Shown in pieces: positions 18,791-28,500 of a stretch of DNA of 64,000 bases. Origin of the DNA: CATQHW01 sp965243545 (GTDB taxonomy: Bacteria > Spirochaetota > Spirochaetia > SZUA-6 > Bin103); assembly GCA_965243545.1 (NCBI GenBank), contig OZ251573.1, positions 1,426,001 to 1,490,000 on the forward strand, in the 5' to 3' direction. Below the pieces are notes generated by a model. It did not search any database and was not told the DNA's origin. It was given only the letters and a program-made list of their open reading frames with translations. Each line of letters starts with the position of its first letter. Positions within the stretch are counted from its first letter, which is position 1. A program made the translations under genes and the position numbers.

Positions 18791-18793
18791 CGG

Positions 18794-20560
18794 TCAGTGC
18801 AGACCGGTGACCCGGCCGGTCGCCGCGTCGACGTCGATGCGCCGGTACGCCGGGTCGGAGGCCGTGCCCGGCATCAGCGTGATGTCGCCGGCCACCGGCA
18901 CGGCCAGCCCCGCGCCGTGGTAGAGCAGGATGTCGCGCACCGGCAGCTCCCAGCCGGTCGGCCGCCCCTTCAGCGCCGGGTCGTGGCTGAGGCTGAGATG
19001 CGTCTTGACCATGCAGGTGCCGAATCCCGCCAGCTCCGGGTCCGACTCCACCTCCGCCAACCGGGCTTCGGCGGCCGGCTGCACGGTCACGCCGGCGGCG
19101 CCGTACACCTCGCCCGCAATGCGCTCGATACGCTCCCGTAGCGGCAGCGCGTCGGCATAGAGATAGCGGAACTCTGCCGGCTCGCCGCACGCCGCAACGA
19201 CCGCCTCCGCCAGCTCGCGCGCGCCGGCGCCGCCTTCACGCCAGTGGCGGCTCACCACGCAGACGGCGCCCTGCTCCTCCACCGCCCGCCGCACCAGCGC
19301 CACTTCCTCATCCGTGTCGGTCACGAAGTGGTTGATGCAGACCACGGCCGGCAGGCCGCTCTTCCGCACCGTGGCGACGTGCGCCTGCAGATTGGCGACC
19401 CCGCGCTCCACCAGCGCCGGGTTGCTCCGGGTATACGCCGCGTCGAGCGGCTTGCCGGGCGCCACGCGCGGGCCGCCGCCGTGCATCTTGAGCGCCCGGA
19501 TCGTCGCCACCACCACCGCGCAATCCGGTCTCAGTCCGCTGAGCCGGCACTTGAGGTTCCAGAACTTCTCGAAGCCTATGTCCGCGCCGAAACCGCTCTC
19601 GGTCACGTGATAATCGCCCAGCTTCAGCCCGACCCGGTCGGCGATGATCGACGACTGGCCGATGGCGATGTTGGCGAACGGGCCGGCGTGCACCAGGATC
19701 GGCTGCCCCTCTATCGTCTGCATCAGGTTGGGGTTGATGGCGCGCGCCATGATCGCGGTCATGGCGCCGTCGACCTCCAGATCGGCGGTGGTGACCGGGC
19801 GCCCGCCGCGCGAGCGGGCCACCACCATGCGCCCCAGCCGGGACCGCAGGTCGGCCACGTCGGCGGCCACCGCCAGGATCGCCATCACCTCCGAGGAGAC
19901 CGAGATCTGGAAGCGGCTGCGCATCATGACGCCGTCCATCCGGCCGCCGAGGCCGATGATGACGTCGCGCAACGCCTGCGCGCTGAAGTCGATGGCCCAC
20001 CCCATCGTCACGGTGCGGGCGTCGACGTCGAGGCGGCGGAGCTTCTTCCGCGCCAGCGTCTTGTCGCCGTAGTTGGCCTCGTGCTGCATACGGCTGGTGA
20101 GCGCGACCATCGCCAAGTTGTGGGCGTTGGTGATGGCGTCGATGTCCCCGGTCAGCCCCAGGCTGAGGTCGTTCAACGGGATGCATTGCGCCAGGCCGCC
20201 GCCGGCGGCCGAGCCCTTGACGTTGAAGGTCGGCCCGCCCGACGGCTGGCGGATCGCGCCGGTGACGCGCTTGCCGATGGCGGCCAGCCCCTGCACCAAG
20301 CCGATCGTGGTGGTGGTCTTGCCCTCGCCCAGCGTGGTGGGGGTGATGGCGGTGACGTCGACGTACTTGCCGTCCGGCGCGCCGGCCAGCCGCTCCAGCA
20401 CGCGCGCCTGGTCGATCTTGCCGAGGTGGTGGCCGTACGGCAGCACCTCGGGCGGTTGCAGCCCGATCTCGTCCGCCAGCGCTTGCACGCTCTTCATGCC
20501 GCGTTCGGCGGCCTCGCTGATCTGCCAGTCCGCCATCGTGACCGGATCAAGGGTACTCAT
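18794..20560 (-). CDS. fhs: Formate-tetrahydrofolate ligase
   Basis: A 588-residue protein from ATG 20560. It catalyses ATP-dependent formation of 10-formyl-THF from formate and THF in the cytoplasm. The P-loop region TPTTLGEGKTTTTIGLVQGL (about residues 70-88) and RQPSGGPTFNVKGSAAGGG (about 103-122) are family signatures, and length is close to the usual 555-590 residues. The end PAYRRIDVDAATGRVTGLH is the normal C-terminus, so the gene is complete. It follows the enolase-superfamily gene by two bases, which suggests co-transcription but no obvious pathway link. One-carbon supply for purines or formate assimilation is the likely role. Confidence 0.95.
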   Translation of the reverse strand: MSTLDPVTMADWQISEAAERGMKSVQALADEIGLQPPEVLPYGHHLGKIDQARVLERLAGAPDGKYVDVTAITPTTLGEGKTTTTIGLVQGLAAIGKRVTGAIRQPSGGPTFNVKGSAAGGGLAQCIPLNDLSLGLTGDIDAITNAHNLAMVALTSRMQHEANYGDKTLARKKLRRLDVDARTVTMGWAIDFSAQALRDVIIGLGGRMDGVMMRSRFQISVSSEVMAILAVAADVADLRSRLGRMVVARSRGGRPVTTADLEVDGAMTAIMARAINPNLMQTIEGQPILVHAGPFANIAIGQSSIIADRVGLKLGDYHVTESGFGADIGFEKFWNLKCRLSGLRPDCAVVVATIRALKMHGGGPRVAPGKPLDAAYTRSNPALVERGVANLQAHVATVRKSGLPAVVCINHFVTDTDEEVALVRRAVEEQGAVCVVSRHWREGGAGARELAEAVVAACGEPAEFRYLYADALPLRERIERIAGEVYGAAGVTVQPAAEARLAEVESDPELAGFGTCMVKTHLSLSHDPALKGRPTGWELPVRDILLYHGAGLAVPVAGDITLMPGTASDPAYRRIDVDAATGRVTGLH

Positions 20561-20562
20561 CG

Positions 20563-21720
20563 TCAGTCGCTCAGAAAGCCGAGGTCTTCGCGGAGCCGGG
20601 CCCGGACGTGCGCGTCGTCGGCGACCAGTCCGAGCCCCGGCGCTTCGGTCATCAACACCTGACCGTCCCGGATCAGGTGGCCGTCCGGCCCGAGCGGGCT
20701 GGCGCCGGGGTCTGCGGCCCGCACGTAGCCGGGCCAGTCGGGATCGTGGTGAAAGTGGTACTCCAGCACCAGGAAGTTGGGCACCGCGGCGCAGACGTGC
20801 GCCATCGCGTAGGTGCCGACCGGCGTGCAGACGTTGTGCGGCGCCAGCGGCAGGTAGTAGAGCTCGCCGAGCTCGGCGATCCGCTTGCCTTCGGCCAGCC
20901 CGCCCGCCTTGGCCAAGTCCGGGCAGATGATGTCGGCCGCCTGCGTCTCCACCAGCTCGCGGAAGCCGAACCGCGTGTAGAAGTTCTCGCCGGTGCAGAT
21001 CGGCAGCCGCGTGCGGCGCTTCACCTCGCGCATGGCGGCGACGTTCTCCGGCGGGATCGGGTCCTCCAGCCACAGCAGGTCGAGCCCCTCCAGGCGATGG
21101 GCGACCTTGAGGATGTCGACCGGCGGGTAGTTCCAATGCGCGTCGATCGCCAGCTCGGTGGCCGGATCGATCCCCTCGCGCAACGCCGTCACCACCGCCG
21201 CGTAGTGATCGATCTCCGCGGCGCTGAGCGCCTTGCTGTGCCGGTCGCGCATCTGCGGCAGCGGGTCTATGTCGAACTTGAGCGCGCTGAAGCCGCACGC
21301 CTCCACCGCCCGCGCCTTGGCCGCGTACGACTCAGGGGTCTCCCGGTCACCGGCGTGACAGTCGGCGTAGACGCGCACCGAATCCCGGTAGCGCCCGCCC
21401 AGGAGCCGCCAGATCGGTTGCCCGCACGCCTGGCCGGCTATGTCCCACAGCGCCATCTCGATACCGCTGATGGCGCTCATCACCGCTCCCTGGTAGTAGC
21501 CGGAGGCGGACATGGCGCCCATCATGTCGCGGAACAGCCGGTTGACGTCGCGCGGGTCCTGACCGATCAGCGCCCGCGTCAGCCGGTCGTCGACGGCGAT
21601 CTGATGGACGCCGGCGCCGTGATACGCCTCTCCCAGGCCGGTGACGCCGGCGTCCGTGCGCACCCTGATCAGCACCCACGCCGGATGCGCCAACACGGAA
21701 CCGACCTGTGTTATCCGCAT
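20563..21720 (-). CDS. Mandelate racemase/muconate lactonizing enzyme family protein
   Basis: A 385-residue enolase-superfamily enzyme. It has the N-terminal capping domain (MRITQVGSVLAH) and a (beta/alpha)7-beta barrel with metal-ligand segments AIDAHWNY (D), LLWLEDPIPPEN (E) and CTGENFY (E). The catalytic histidine region LAPHNVCTPVG follows. The pattern fits acid-sugar dehydratases of the galactonate/mandelate-racemase type, which need Mg2+. The exact sugar acid cannot be read from sequence. With the nearby Gfo/Idh/MocA enzyme it hints at sugar-acid catabolism, though they are on opposite strands. It is complete and typical in length. Confidence 0.87.
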   Translation of the reverse strand: MRITQVGSVLAHPAWVLIRVRTDAGVTGLGEAYHGAGVHQIAVDDRLTRALIGQDPRDVNRLFRDMMGAMSASGYYQGAVMSAISGIEMALWDIAGQACGQPIWRLLGGRYRDSVRVYADCHAGDRETPESYAAKARAVEACGFSALKFDIDPLPQMRDRHSKALSAAEIDHYAAVVTALREGIDPATELAIDAHWNYPPVDILKVAHRLEGLDLLWLEDPIPPENVAAMREVKRRTRLPICTGENFYTRFGFRELVETQAADIICPDLAKAGGLAEGKRIAELGELYYLPLAPHNVCTPVGTYAMAHVCAAVPNFLVLEYHFHHDPDWPGYVRAADPGASPLGPDGHLIRDGQVLMTEAPGLGLVADDAHVRARLREDLGFLSD

Positions 21721-21741
21721 GGCGGTCAGTATACCTGCCGG

Positions 21742-22956
21742 TCAGCGCTCGGCCATGCGCGCCAGGATCATCTCCAACGCCGTGCCGTCGTTGAGCGCGG
21801 CGCAGTGGTTGGAGCCGGGGGTGGCGCGCCACCGCTTTTCGTGGCCGGCCGCCGATTCGACGTCGTTGAACACGCGCATCGTGTCCCCCAGCGCCCAATT
21901 CTCGTCGCCGTCCCGGCCGCGCACGTCCATGGCGAAGTCGACCGGATGGCCGATGTCCCAGTCGCCGCCGCCGCGGACAAAGCCGCTCTCGTCGAACGGG
22001 GGGTACGTTTCGCGGACCGCGCCCTGCCGAGGGATGGCGCACGCCTGCGTGGCGTGCACGTGGTTGACCACCTGCTGATACAGCCGGAAGTTCGGTATCG
22101 GCCGGGGCATGTCGCACCGGCTGCCCGCGCCGAGTCCGGCGCAGTCCGAATCCGCGTTGCAGGCCGTGCCGGCGTCCAGATCGCAGTGACCGGAGCGATA
22201 GACGCGCAGGCCGCAACCGGCGTTGATGTCCCAGAGCCCCGGACCGCCGCTGAACAGCTGGTAGTCGACCACCCGGTCGACCTCCTCGAGCCAGTAGGCG
22301 GCGCCGAAGGTGGCCTGCGTCCCCATGCTGCACCCGGCGGTGCCGAACGCTCCCGGCCCCGCCACGTGCTCGTGCACCCAGGCGATGACGGCGGCGACGC
22401 GCCGGGTGACCGCCGGTATCCGCGACGCTTCGGCCGAGGTGCGGGTGAACCATCCCCACCCCCTGAAGCCGGACTCCCACCGCACCATCACCGTGCCGAT
22501 GTCGGAGCGCTCCTCGATGGCCCGCGCCAGCGACGACGGGTAGCTGGTCCCACCCATGCCGCCGTGCAGCAGCACGGTCTTGTCACCGGTCGAATAGGCG
22601 GCGTGCCCGCCCATGCCGTCGACCACGAACGCCAGCGCCCGCCGGGGAGCGCCGCGCACCGACCGGTCCTCGACGTGGCACTCGCGCCAGTCGGGACACG
22701 GTTCCCGGCACTGCCACGTCACGTAGTAGTCGCCGTGCCGGTCCTCCTTCGACTTGGTGACCTCGAACGCCGAGGACGGGCGGTGAGGATTGGGCACCGC
22801 GCAGATCTGCACCTCGGCCGCAAGGTCGCGCACGGGGCCGGAGCCGCCGCCGTTGCCGGCCGCCGGCTCCTGCGACGCGATCGGGCCGCCGCACGCCATC
22901 ACCAACCACGCGCCCAGGAGCGCCGCCGCCGACCGCCGCATTACCGAAACGTTCAT
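21742..22956 (-). CDS. Lipoprotein with serine-hydrolase-like motif
   Basis: A 404-residue protein, started at ATG 22956 to place a lipoprotein signal (MNVSVMRRSAAALLGAWLVM then ACGG) at the N-terminus; the cysteine is near residue 22. The middle contains GCSMGTQATFG, a nucleophile elbow (G-x-S-x-G), and FVVDGMGGHAAYSTG upstream may form an oxyanion region. An aspartate/histidine pair near the C-terminus (GSNHCAALNDGT) could complete a triad. Several cysteine pairs (e.g. CREPCPDWREC and CDLDAGTACNADSDC) suggest disulphides in an exported protein. It probably acts as an alpha/beta-hydrolase on the cell surface; the substrate is unknown. Confidence 0.6.
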   Translation of the reverse strand: MNVSVMRRSAAALLGAWLVMACGGPIASQEPAAGNGGGSGPVRDLAAEVQICAVPNPHRPSSAFEVTKSKEDRHGDYYVTWQCREPCPDWRECHVEDRSVRGAPRRALAFVVDGMGGHAAYSTGDKTVLLHGGMGGTSYPSSLARAIEERSDIGTVMVRWESGFRGWGWFTRTSAEASRIPAVTRRVAAVIAWVHEHVAGPGAFGTAGCSMGTQATFGAAYWLEEVDRVVDYQLFSGGPGLWDINAGCGLRVYRSGHCDLDAGTACNADSDCAGLGAGSRCDMPRPIPNFRLYQQVVNHVHATQACAIPRQGAVRETYPPFDESGFVRGGGDWDIGHPVDFAMDVRGRDGDENWALGDTMRVFNDVESAAGHEKRWRATPGSNHCAALNDGTALEMILARMAER

Positions 22957-23005
22957 GGCGCTGTAGTACCCCGCGGCCGGCCGGCTCCGCAACCCGCGCG
23001 GACGG

Positions 23006-23898
23006 TCACGGGACGCGCTCGAACTTCTGCAGGCGCTGCTCGTCGGCCACGTACAGGTCTCCGCGCGAGTCGGTGCAGATGCCGTGCAGGAACGACGGGA
23101 ACCGTCCCGGCGGGTCGCCCCGTTCCCCCCAGCGCGAGATCACCGCGCCGTCAGGGTCGTAGATGGTGACGCGCTGGTGGCATTCGGCCACGTAGATGGC
23201 GCCGTCGCCGTCGACGTGCACGTCCATCGGTTGCCGCAGGTCGCCGGCGCCCCAGACCGCCAGCAGGCGGCCGTCGCGGTCGAACAGCTGCAGCGGTGGT
23301 TCTCCCGGTCGACCACCACCAGCCGGCCGCGGCCGTCGACGGCCAGGCTGTGCGGCAGGTTGAACTCGCCGGCGCCGGCGCCGGCGGCGCCGAACGAGAG
23401 CTCGAGCGCGCCGGCCGCCGAGAAGCGGTGCACGCGCGCGTTGCCGTACCCGTCGGCCACCCAGATCGCCCCGGTTTCGGGGTCGACGACCGCTTGGCAC
23501 GGTTTGTTGAACGGTTCCCCGGCGGCCGCCCGGCCGGCGGTCCCCAGGGTGCGCAGCAGGCGGCCGCCGCGGGTGAAGACCCGCACCGTGTGGTCGTTGC
23601 GGTCGGTGCACAGCACCTGCCCGCCGGCGCTCACCGAGACGTTGTGCGCCTCGGCGAACACGCCGGCGCCCCACGAGCCGACGAAGCGGCCGTCGCGCTC
23701 GTAGACCAGCACCTCCCCGACCGGATCACGCCGGAACGCGTACAGCCGGTCGCGGTCCGCGTCTCCGGCGCCGACCGCCACGCCGGTCACCATGCCGCCC
23801 GGCTCACGCCCGTCCGGCCCGGCGCCCCACCCCGCCACCGCGCGGTAGCGATGGCGCCCCTCGCCCCGGATGCGTTCGTCCCCGCCGCGCTCGCTCAC
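23006..23898 (-). pseudogene. NHL-repeat beta-propeller protein, frameshifted
   Basis: Repeated NHL-type blades are visible: GGQVLCTDRNDHTVRVFT, GAIWVADGYGNARVHRFS, RGRLVVVDRENHR, then in another frame LQLFDRDGRLLAVWG, GAIYVAECHQRVTIYDPDG and GDLYVADEQRLQKFERVP. The two frames meet at about 23296, where one base is missing between ...ENHR and LQLF. With the base restored the protein has about 297 residues and six blades. There is no signal peptide, so it may be a cytoplasmic or partner-binding propeller. As elsewhere in the window, decay and consensus error cannot be separated by sequence alone. Confidence 0.75.
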
Positions 23899-23975
23899 CG
23901 GCTCCCCCTCAGCGCCACGTGTTCACGATGGCCCGCCTGCGTCAAGTCCGATCACGGACCGCGTCCGCGTAGCTT

Positions 23976-24458
23976 TCACGTCAGAAGAACCCCGTCGATG
24001 GACTCCAGGATATTTCGAGCAGCGGCGATCACCTCGCCGAGCTCGCCGAATCCTATGGTGCTCCCACGTCGATGATGAGCCACCACATTTCGCTCCTGCA
24101 CCGCATTGTTATACAGGTGCACGTCCCGATCATCGAGCGCGGCGTTGAAGTCGCTCTTGTACTGCGTACCAAAGGACCCGACGAACGCAGCGATCTCGTG
24201 CTTCAACAGGCCGCGAAGAACCCGTTTCCCGGCAGTCGATACGAACTCACGCAACGCCGCATCCGGCGCCTTGGCTGCCCGCCGATCCGCAATGTCAAGA
24301 ATGTCCTGTTGCATGTCGGCGCAGAGCAGTATCAGTATGTGTTCGGTAAGAAACGATTCGATGGGGGAGCCTGCGGCCCTCGACTCCCGCAAATGACTCT
24401 CGCTTTCCCTGTACGCTTCCTCGGTTCGCAGGAGCGTTGTCACCATGCTATCGGCCAT
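23976..24458 (-). CDS. HEPN-type nuclease of the MAE_28990/MAE_18760 kind
   Basis: A 160-residue, wholly helical protein. The RxxxxH motif of HEPN RNases occurs as ERNVVAHHR near residue 133 and is preceded by a conserved HLYNNAVQERN segment. HEPN proteins of this group are metal-independent RNases found in defence and toxin-antitoxin loci. The gene starts 8 bases after the DUF262 stop, so they are co-transcribed. A DUF262-HEPN pairing is common in defence islands; here it is the last gene of the DUF1156-NYN-DUF499-DUF262 cluster. An effector role that degrades RNA after sensing is inferred from this context. Confidence 0.75.
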   Translation of the reverse strand: MADSMVTTLLRTEEAYRESESHLRESRAAGSPIESFLTEHILILLCADMQQDILDIADRRAAKAPDAALREFVSTAGKRVLRGLLKHEIAAFVGSFGTQYKSDFNAALDDRDVHLYNNAVQERNVVAHHRRGSTIGFGELGEVIAAARNILESIDGVLLT

Positions 24459-24466
24459 CCGGATTG

Positions 24467-25534
24467 TCAGCGGCTGAGCATGACCTGCCGGGCGCGTTCA
24501 AATCGTTTCCTGACCATGGCGGTGTCGCTCGTGCTCCTGGTTATGGCCGCGTCGGCGAACTCCTTGTCTCCCAGCAGCTCGTCGTATCCGGCGCGGCATA
24601 TCCGATGCCCCTTGTCCCGCGCTGCCGACACCGTCACCATGACCGAATCCAGCAGGCTCGGATTGAGCGTCACGCGGTTCCGGTGAAACGGTTTCTCGCC
24701 AAGCCCGCGCAGCACGTCAGCGCAGGTGAGTTCGAAGGTCGTGCGAATGTGATCGCACACCGCCTGCTGATCCACGGGGGCGAGCTTTTGCTTGTCGATC
24801 ATGTAGTTGCTGAGAAATTTCTTCATCGGCTTTTCGTACCGCTCCCAGCTTTCGAGCATGGCGGCGAAGCGAAGTATCAATTCGAGGTCACGCAGCCGCC
24901 GATCCGGTTCCGGCGGGCCAACTATCTTGCGCCAGTCGGGCAGCATGTTCAGTTCTTCGAGTAACGTGAAGAGCCGGCCGGGGTAGAGGCACTTACGTAT
25001 CTCCATGGCGTTCAGCCCGACAGTATTGGTGTTCAAACGCTCGAATATGTGGTACACGCTGGAGTTGTCTTCCGGATTGAGTTGCCGGACGATGGTGGCG
25101 CGAAGCACCGAATCATGCAGCTCGATCTGCTCGCTCTCCGTCAACTCCTGGAACGTCTTGCCCTGCCATCGTTCGTTGACGTTCTTCAGACGAAAAGGGC
25201 GGGTTCCGAATTGCCCGTCGAAGAACCGGATCACCGACATGATGCGCTGCTGGCCGTCTATCAGCTGCAGTTTTTTGGTGAGGTGGTCGCGGTAGAGAAA
25301 CACGCCGGGCACCGGCAAGCCCAACAGAAACGATTCGATCAGCTTGCTGGCCCGGACTTGATCCCATACGTATCCGCGCTGAAAGGGAGGAATGATCAGA
25401 TGTCCGGCGTTCCACTTGTCGTAGTATCCCTTCAAGGTAAGGTCGGAAGGGTAGTAGGCGATCTCGTATCCTATTTCGTCCGGCTCGTCTTCTTGTTCCG
25501 TGAATTGGATCTGGCGGTCAAGGGTCGTGGTCAT
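24467..25534 (-). CDS. DUF262 protein (ParB/GmrS-like nucleotidase fold)
   Basis: A 355-residue protein. I chose ATG 25534, which has AAGGAG nine bases upstream, over the longer frame from 25564. The core IIPPFQRGYVWDQVRASKLI then VFLYRD and LIDGQQRIMSVIRFFDG contains the DGQQR motif of the DUF262 family, related to the ParB/sulfiredoxin fold and to the GmrS half of GmrSD. FERLNTNTVGLNAMEIRKCL follows, which is also typical. The C-terminal domain is helical; the HNH (DUF1524) partner is absent. In GmrSD-like systems DUF262 proteins sense nucleotides and guide nucleases against modified DNA. Neighbouring HEPN and DUF499 genes point to that role. Confidence 0.85.
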   Translation of the reverse strand: MTTTLDRQIQFTEQEDEPDEIGYEIAYYPSDLTLKGYYDKWNAGHLIIPPFQRGYVWDQVRASKLIESFLLGLPVPGVFLYRDHLTKKLQLIDGQQRIMSVIRFFDGQFGTRPFRLKNVNERWQGKTFQELTESEQIELHDSVLRATIVRQLNPEDNSSVYHIFERLNTNTVGLNAMEIRKCLYPGRLFTLLEELNMLPDWRKIVGPPEPDRRLRDLELILRFAAMLESWERYEKPMKKFLSNYMIDKQKLAPVDQQAVCDHIRTTFELTCADVLRGLGEKPFHRNRVTLNPSLLDSVMVTVSAARDKGHRICRAGYDELLGDKEFADAAITRSTSDTAMVRKRFERARQVMLSR

Positions 25535-25571
25535 CGGTACTGCTCCTTCGGGTCTGTCCGGCATCGGTGAT

Positions 25572-28500
25572 TCACTGGCGGTCGTTGGGGCCGGGTGACG
25601 CCTTGAGGTCGCCGGAGACTTCGGCGAGCAGCTCGTCGACGGCGTTGCGGTCGCCGTGCGGCAGGTCGCCGTCCAGGACCACGCGCACGTGGAAGCGCAG
25701 GCCGGCGCCGGCGCTGGCCGACAGCAGCTTCGGAATCTGCTCGGCCAAGTCCTGTATTTGCGCGCCTTCGAGGACTGCGCCTGCGGCGGCGGGCGGATCG
25801 ACCGGCGGCGGATCGGGCGCAGGGCCGGGGCGTTCGAGCAGCAGCCCGCCGGACGCCTCGTAGCCGCAGTTGACCGGGCTGCTGCCGTCGGACAGGCGCA
25901 GCCAGCGGCTTGCCGTCGAGGTCGCGATGGCGTCGCGCACCAGCCCCCACGGCAGCGCGATGCCGCGGCTGCGCGACAGCGCCTGGGTCAGGGCGATGCC
26001 GTTGGCCCGGCCGTCCCGCCAGGCGCCGGGCAGGGCCTCCTGAGTCAGCTCGTGCGCGGCGATCGGTTCCGGGGCCGGGCGCAGCACCGCGTCCGGTTCG
26101 AGCGCGCCGTACGGAATCTGCTCCTTCCAGACCGAAGTGGGGCCGTTGGTGAGCCACACGATGCCGTGCTCCACCGCCCGGTTCACCGCTTCGCGCACCT
26201 CCCGCTCCGAGCAGCGCGGAATGGTGCGCGGTTCGTCGTACCCCTCCTGCGGGACGCTCACCACGCGCCCGCCGCCGAAGTACGCGGTCACCTCCCGGAG
26301 CGAAACCTGCGGGGCCTCCTCCGTTCCTCCCCACAACTCCGGCAGCGCGCCCGGCGCCAGCAAGCCCTCGAACAACCGGCTCAGTTCGGTGTGTTCGGGC
26401 AGGCACACCTCCAGCCGCGGGTCCTCCCGCACCGCCGGATCGACCGGCTCGCGCCACCAGGTGCCGTCGCTGCCGTCGGGCCGAACCCACCGCCCGACCA
26501 GCAGGCCGCGCTCCACGCCCTGCAGCACGGTATCGACCAGTAGCTGCGGCTTCGGCACCTTCGGCAGCCGCGGATGGCGGGCGAACGCGCCGGCCAGGTC
26601 CCGCACGAGGCGGGCGTGCTCGCCTTCCCGCCACAGATCGTAGGGGCCGTCCGGCAGCAGCGCCTCGGCATTGATCGGCGTCTCCCTGATGCGCGCCCGA
26701 TCCTGGCTCTTGATCTCCGTGAACAACGGCCGGCCGCTCGGCGGCAGCTTGAACGCCTCGACCGCGTTGCGCTCGTCGACGGTCACCACCGTCCCGTACG
26801 CTTGGCGCACCCCCTCGGGAATCCCGGCGCGCGCCTCCTGCAGCCGGCGCCGCAGGCGCTCCGCCTGCACCGGGTCGACCTGATGGCCGGCGAGCTGCGC
26901 CTGCACGTCCTCCCAGCCGAGCAGCGAGCGGACCGCCGAACGCGCCGCCGCCAGCCCGTCGCGCGACGGGACGGCCAGGATCACGGCGTTGCGATGGGAG
27001 CGCGGCCGGTCCGGCCCGGTCGTGTAGTCGAGGTAGGAGATGGCCTCGGCGCTCGGCCGGCCCGCGTCCGACACCGCCTCCGGCCCCAGCAGCACGTACC
27101 GGAACGCGCCGTCGTCGCGCACGTCGCGCGGCGCGTCCGGCAGCCGGTGCACGCTGGCGCCCGCCGCCTCGGCGCCCTCGACCAGCGATCCGGTCCGGCG
27201 CACCTCCTGTTCCAGGCGCGCCTCGACCGCGTCGCCGGTGACGCGTTGCGAGCACGCCTCGTCGTGCATCTGGCGCAGATTGGGGCGGTTGCCGAGCCTC
27301 CAGGAGCCGGGCAGCGACTGGGCGCCGGACGGGTCGTCGACGCCGGCGTCGGCGTCGTCCAGGAACCAGGAGATCTCCCGCCAGCGGAGCAGCCCCTTGT
27401 CCAGCTCGATCTCGTCCGGCCCGGCGCTGCCGGCCAGCCGCATCAGCTCCGGCGTGTGCGCCTTGTGGCCGATCGGCTGTGAGTGGAGAAACACGGCGAT
27501 CACCGCCTGCTCGGCTTCGCGGCCGCGCCGCAACGCCGGTATCTCCTCCTGTATCCGGCGCGCCTTGCCGAGCTCGGCTTCCAGCAGCGGCGCCCACTCG
27601 GTGCGGTTCCCCTCGCCTGCGCCCTCCGTGGTCGCCACGCCGGCCAGCTCCCGCACCGCCTCCGAGACGTCCTCCCGCCCCGGCGCCGCCAGCAGCGCCG
27701 ACGGGCCGATCAGCGGGCACGGGTCCTCCCACCGCTCCGCCTCGCGCAGCGCCGTGGCCAGGATGCGCAGGATGCCGCGCGTGCGCTGGAAGCCTTCGAG
27801 CTGCGTCCAGCGGCTGTAGAAGACGTCGGTCAGGTCGGGGTGAAACGGAAAGCTGTCGCAGAACCGCTCCTCGGCCGCCGCCGCCTCGCGCGCGGTCGCG
27901 TCGTCGAGCCGGGCGAGCGCCCGCACCACGCCGATCACGTGCGGGCGGAAGCGGGCCGGGTCCTGCAGGTCCTCCGGCTCGAAGAAGCGCCGCCGCAGCA
28001 CCTCCGCCACCTCCTCCCGGCGCACCGGCTGCACGCCCTCTTCGCGCTGCCGCCGGAACACGTCGAACAGGGTGGCGGTCAACGCGCGGCCCAGGTCGCC
28101 GCGCTGCTTGTCGGGGTCGGTGGCGAGCAGAGAGGCGACGATCGCCGCCCGGTCGACCTTGGCGACCGCCTGCGTCAGGTACTGAAAGAAGTCGGTGATG
28201 CGGTCGCGCCACACCGGGTCGGTCCCCGCCTTCTCGCGCGCGTACATCAGCACTTCGTCGACCAGGATCAGCGTGCCGAGTCCGCGCTGCTGCGGCTGCT
28301 CGATCAGCTTGACCAGCAGCGGTTCGGCCGGCGGCGTGTCGCGCTCCCGGTCGCGGCCGTCGGCGTGGATGGCGCGCAGCCCGTCCGCGCCGGCGAGTTG
28401 GAACGCCAGCACGCTCCACGGGTGGCGTAGCGTGCGGGTCGATCCGTCCGGCGCGCGCACCCCGTCGATACCCCGCTCCACGTCGATCTTGTCGAAGCAG

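Noticed and set aside
18794..21298. A dehydratase-formyl-THF ligase fusion protein
   Set aside because: The long frame joins a shifted reading of the dehydratase gene to fhs. The in-frame ATG of fhs at 20560, and the complete dehydratase in the other frame, show two separate genes.
20608..23169. 853-codon plus-strand frame across the dehydratase and lipoprotein genes
   Set aside because: Spans two well-supported minus-strand genes and a gap between them; composition is that of a shadow.
25531..28419. 962-codon minus-strand frame
   Set aside because: Out-of-frame copy of the DUF499 gene, extremely rich in R, G and A and without a P-loop.
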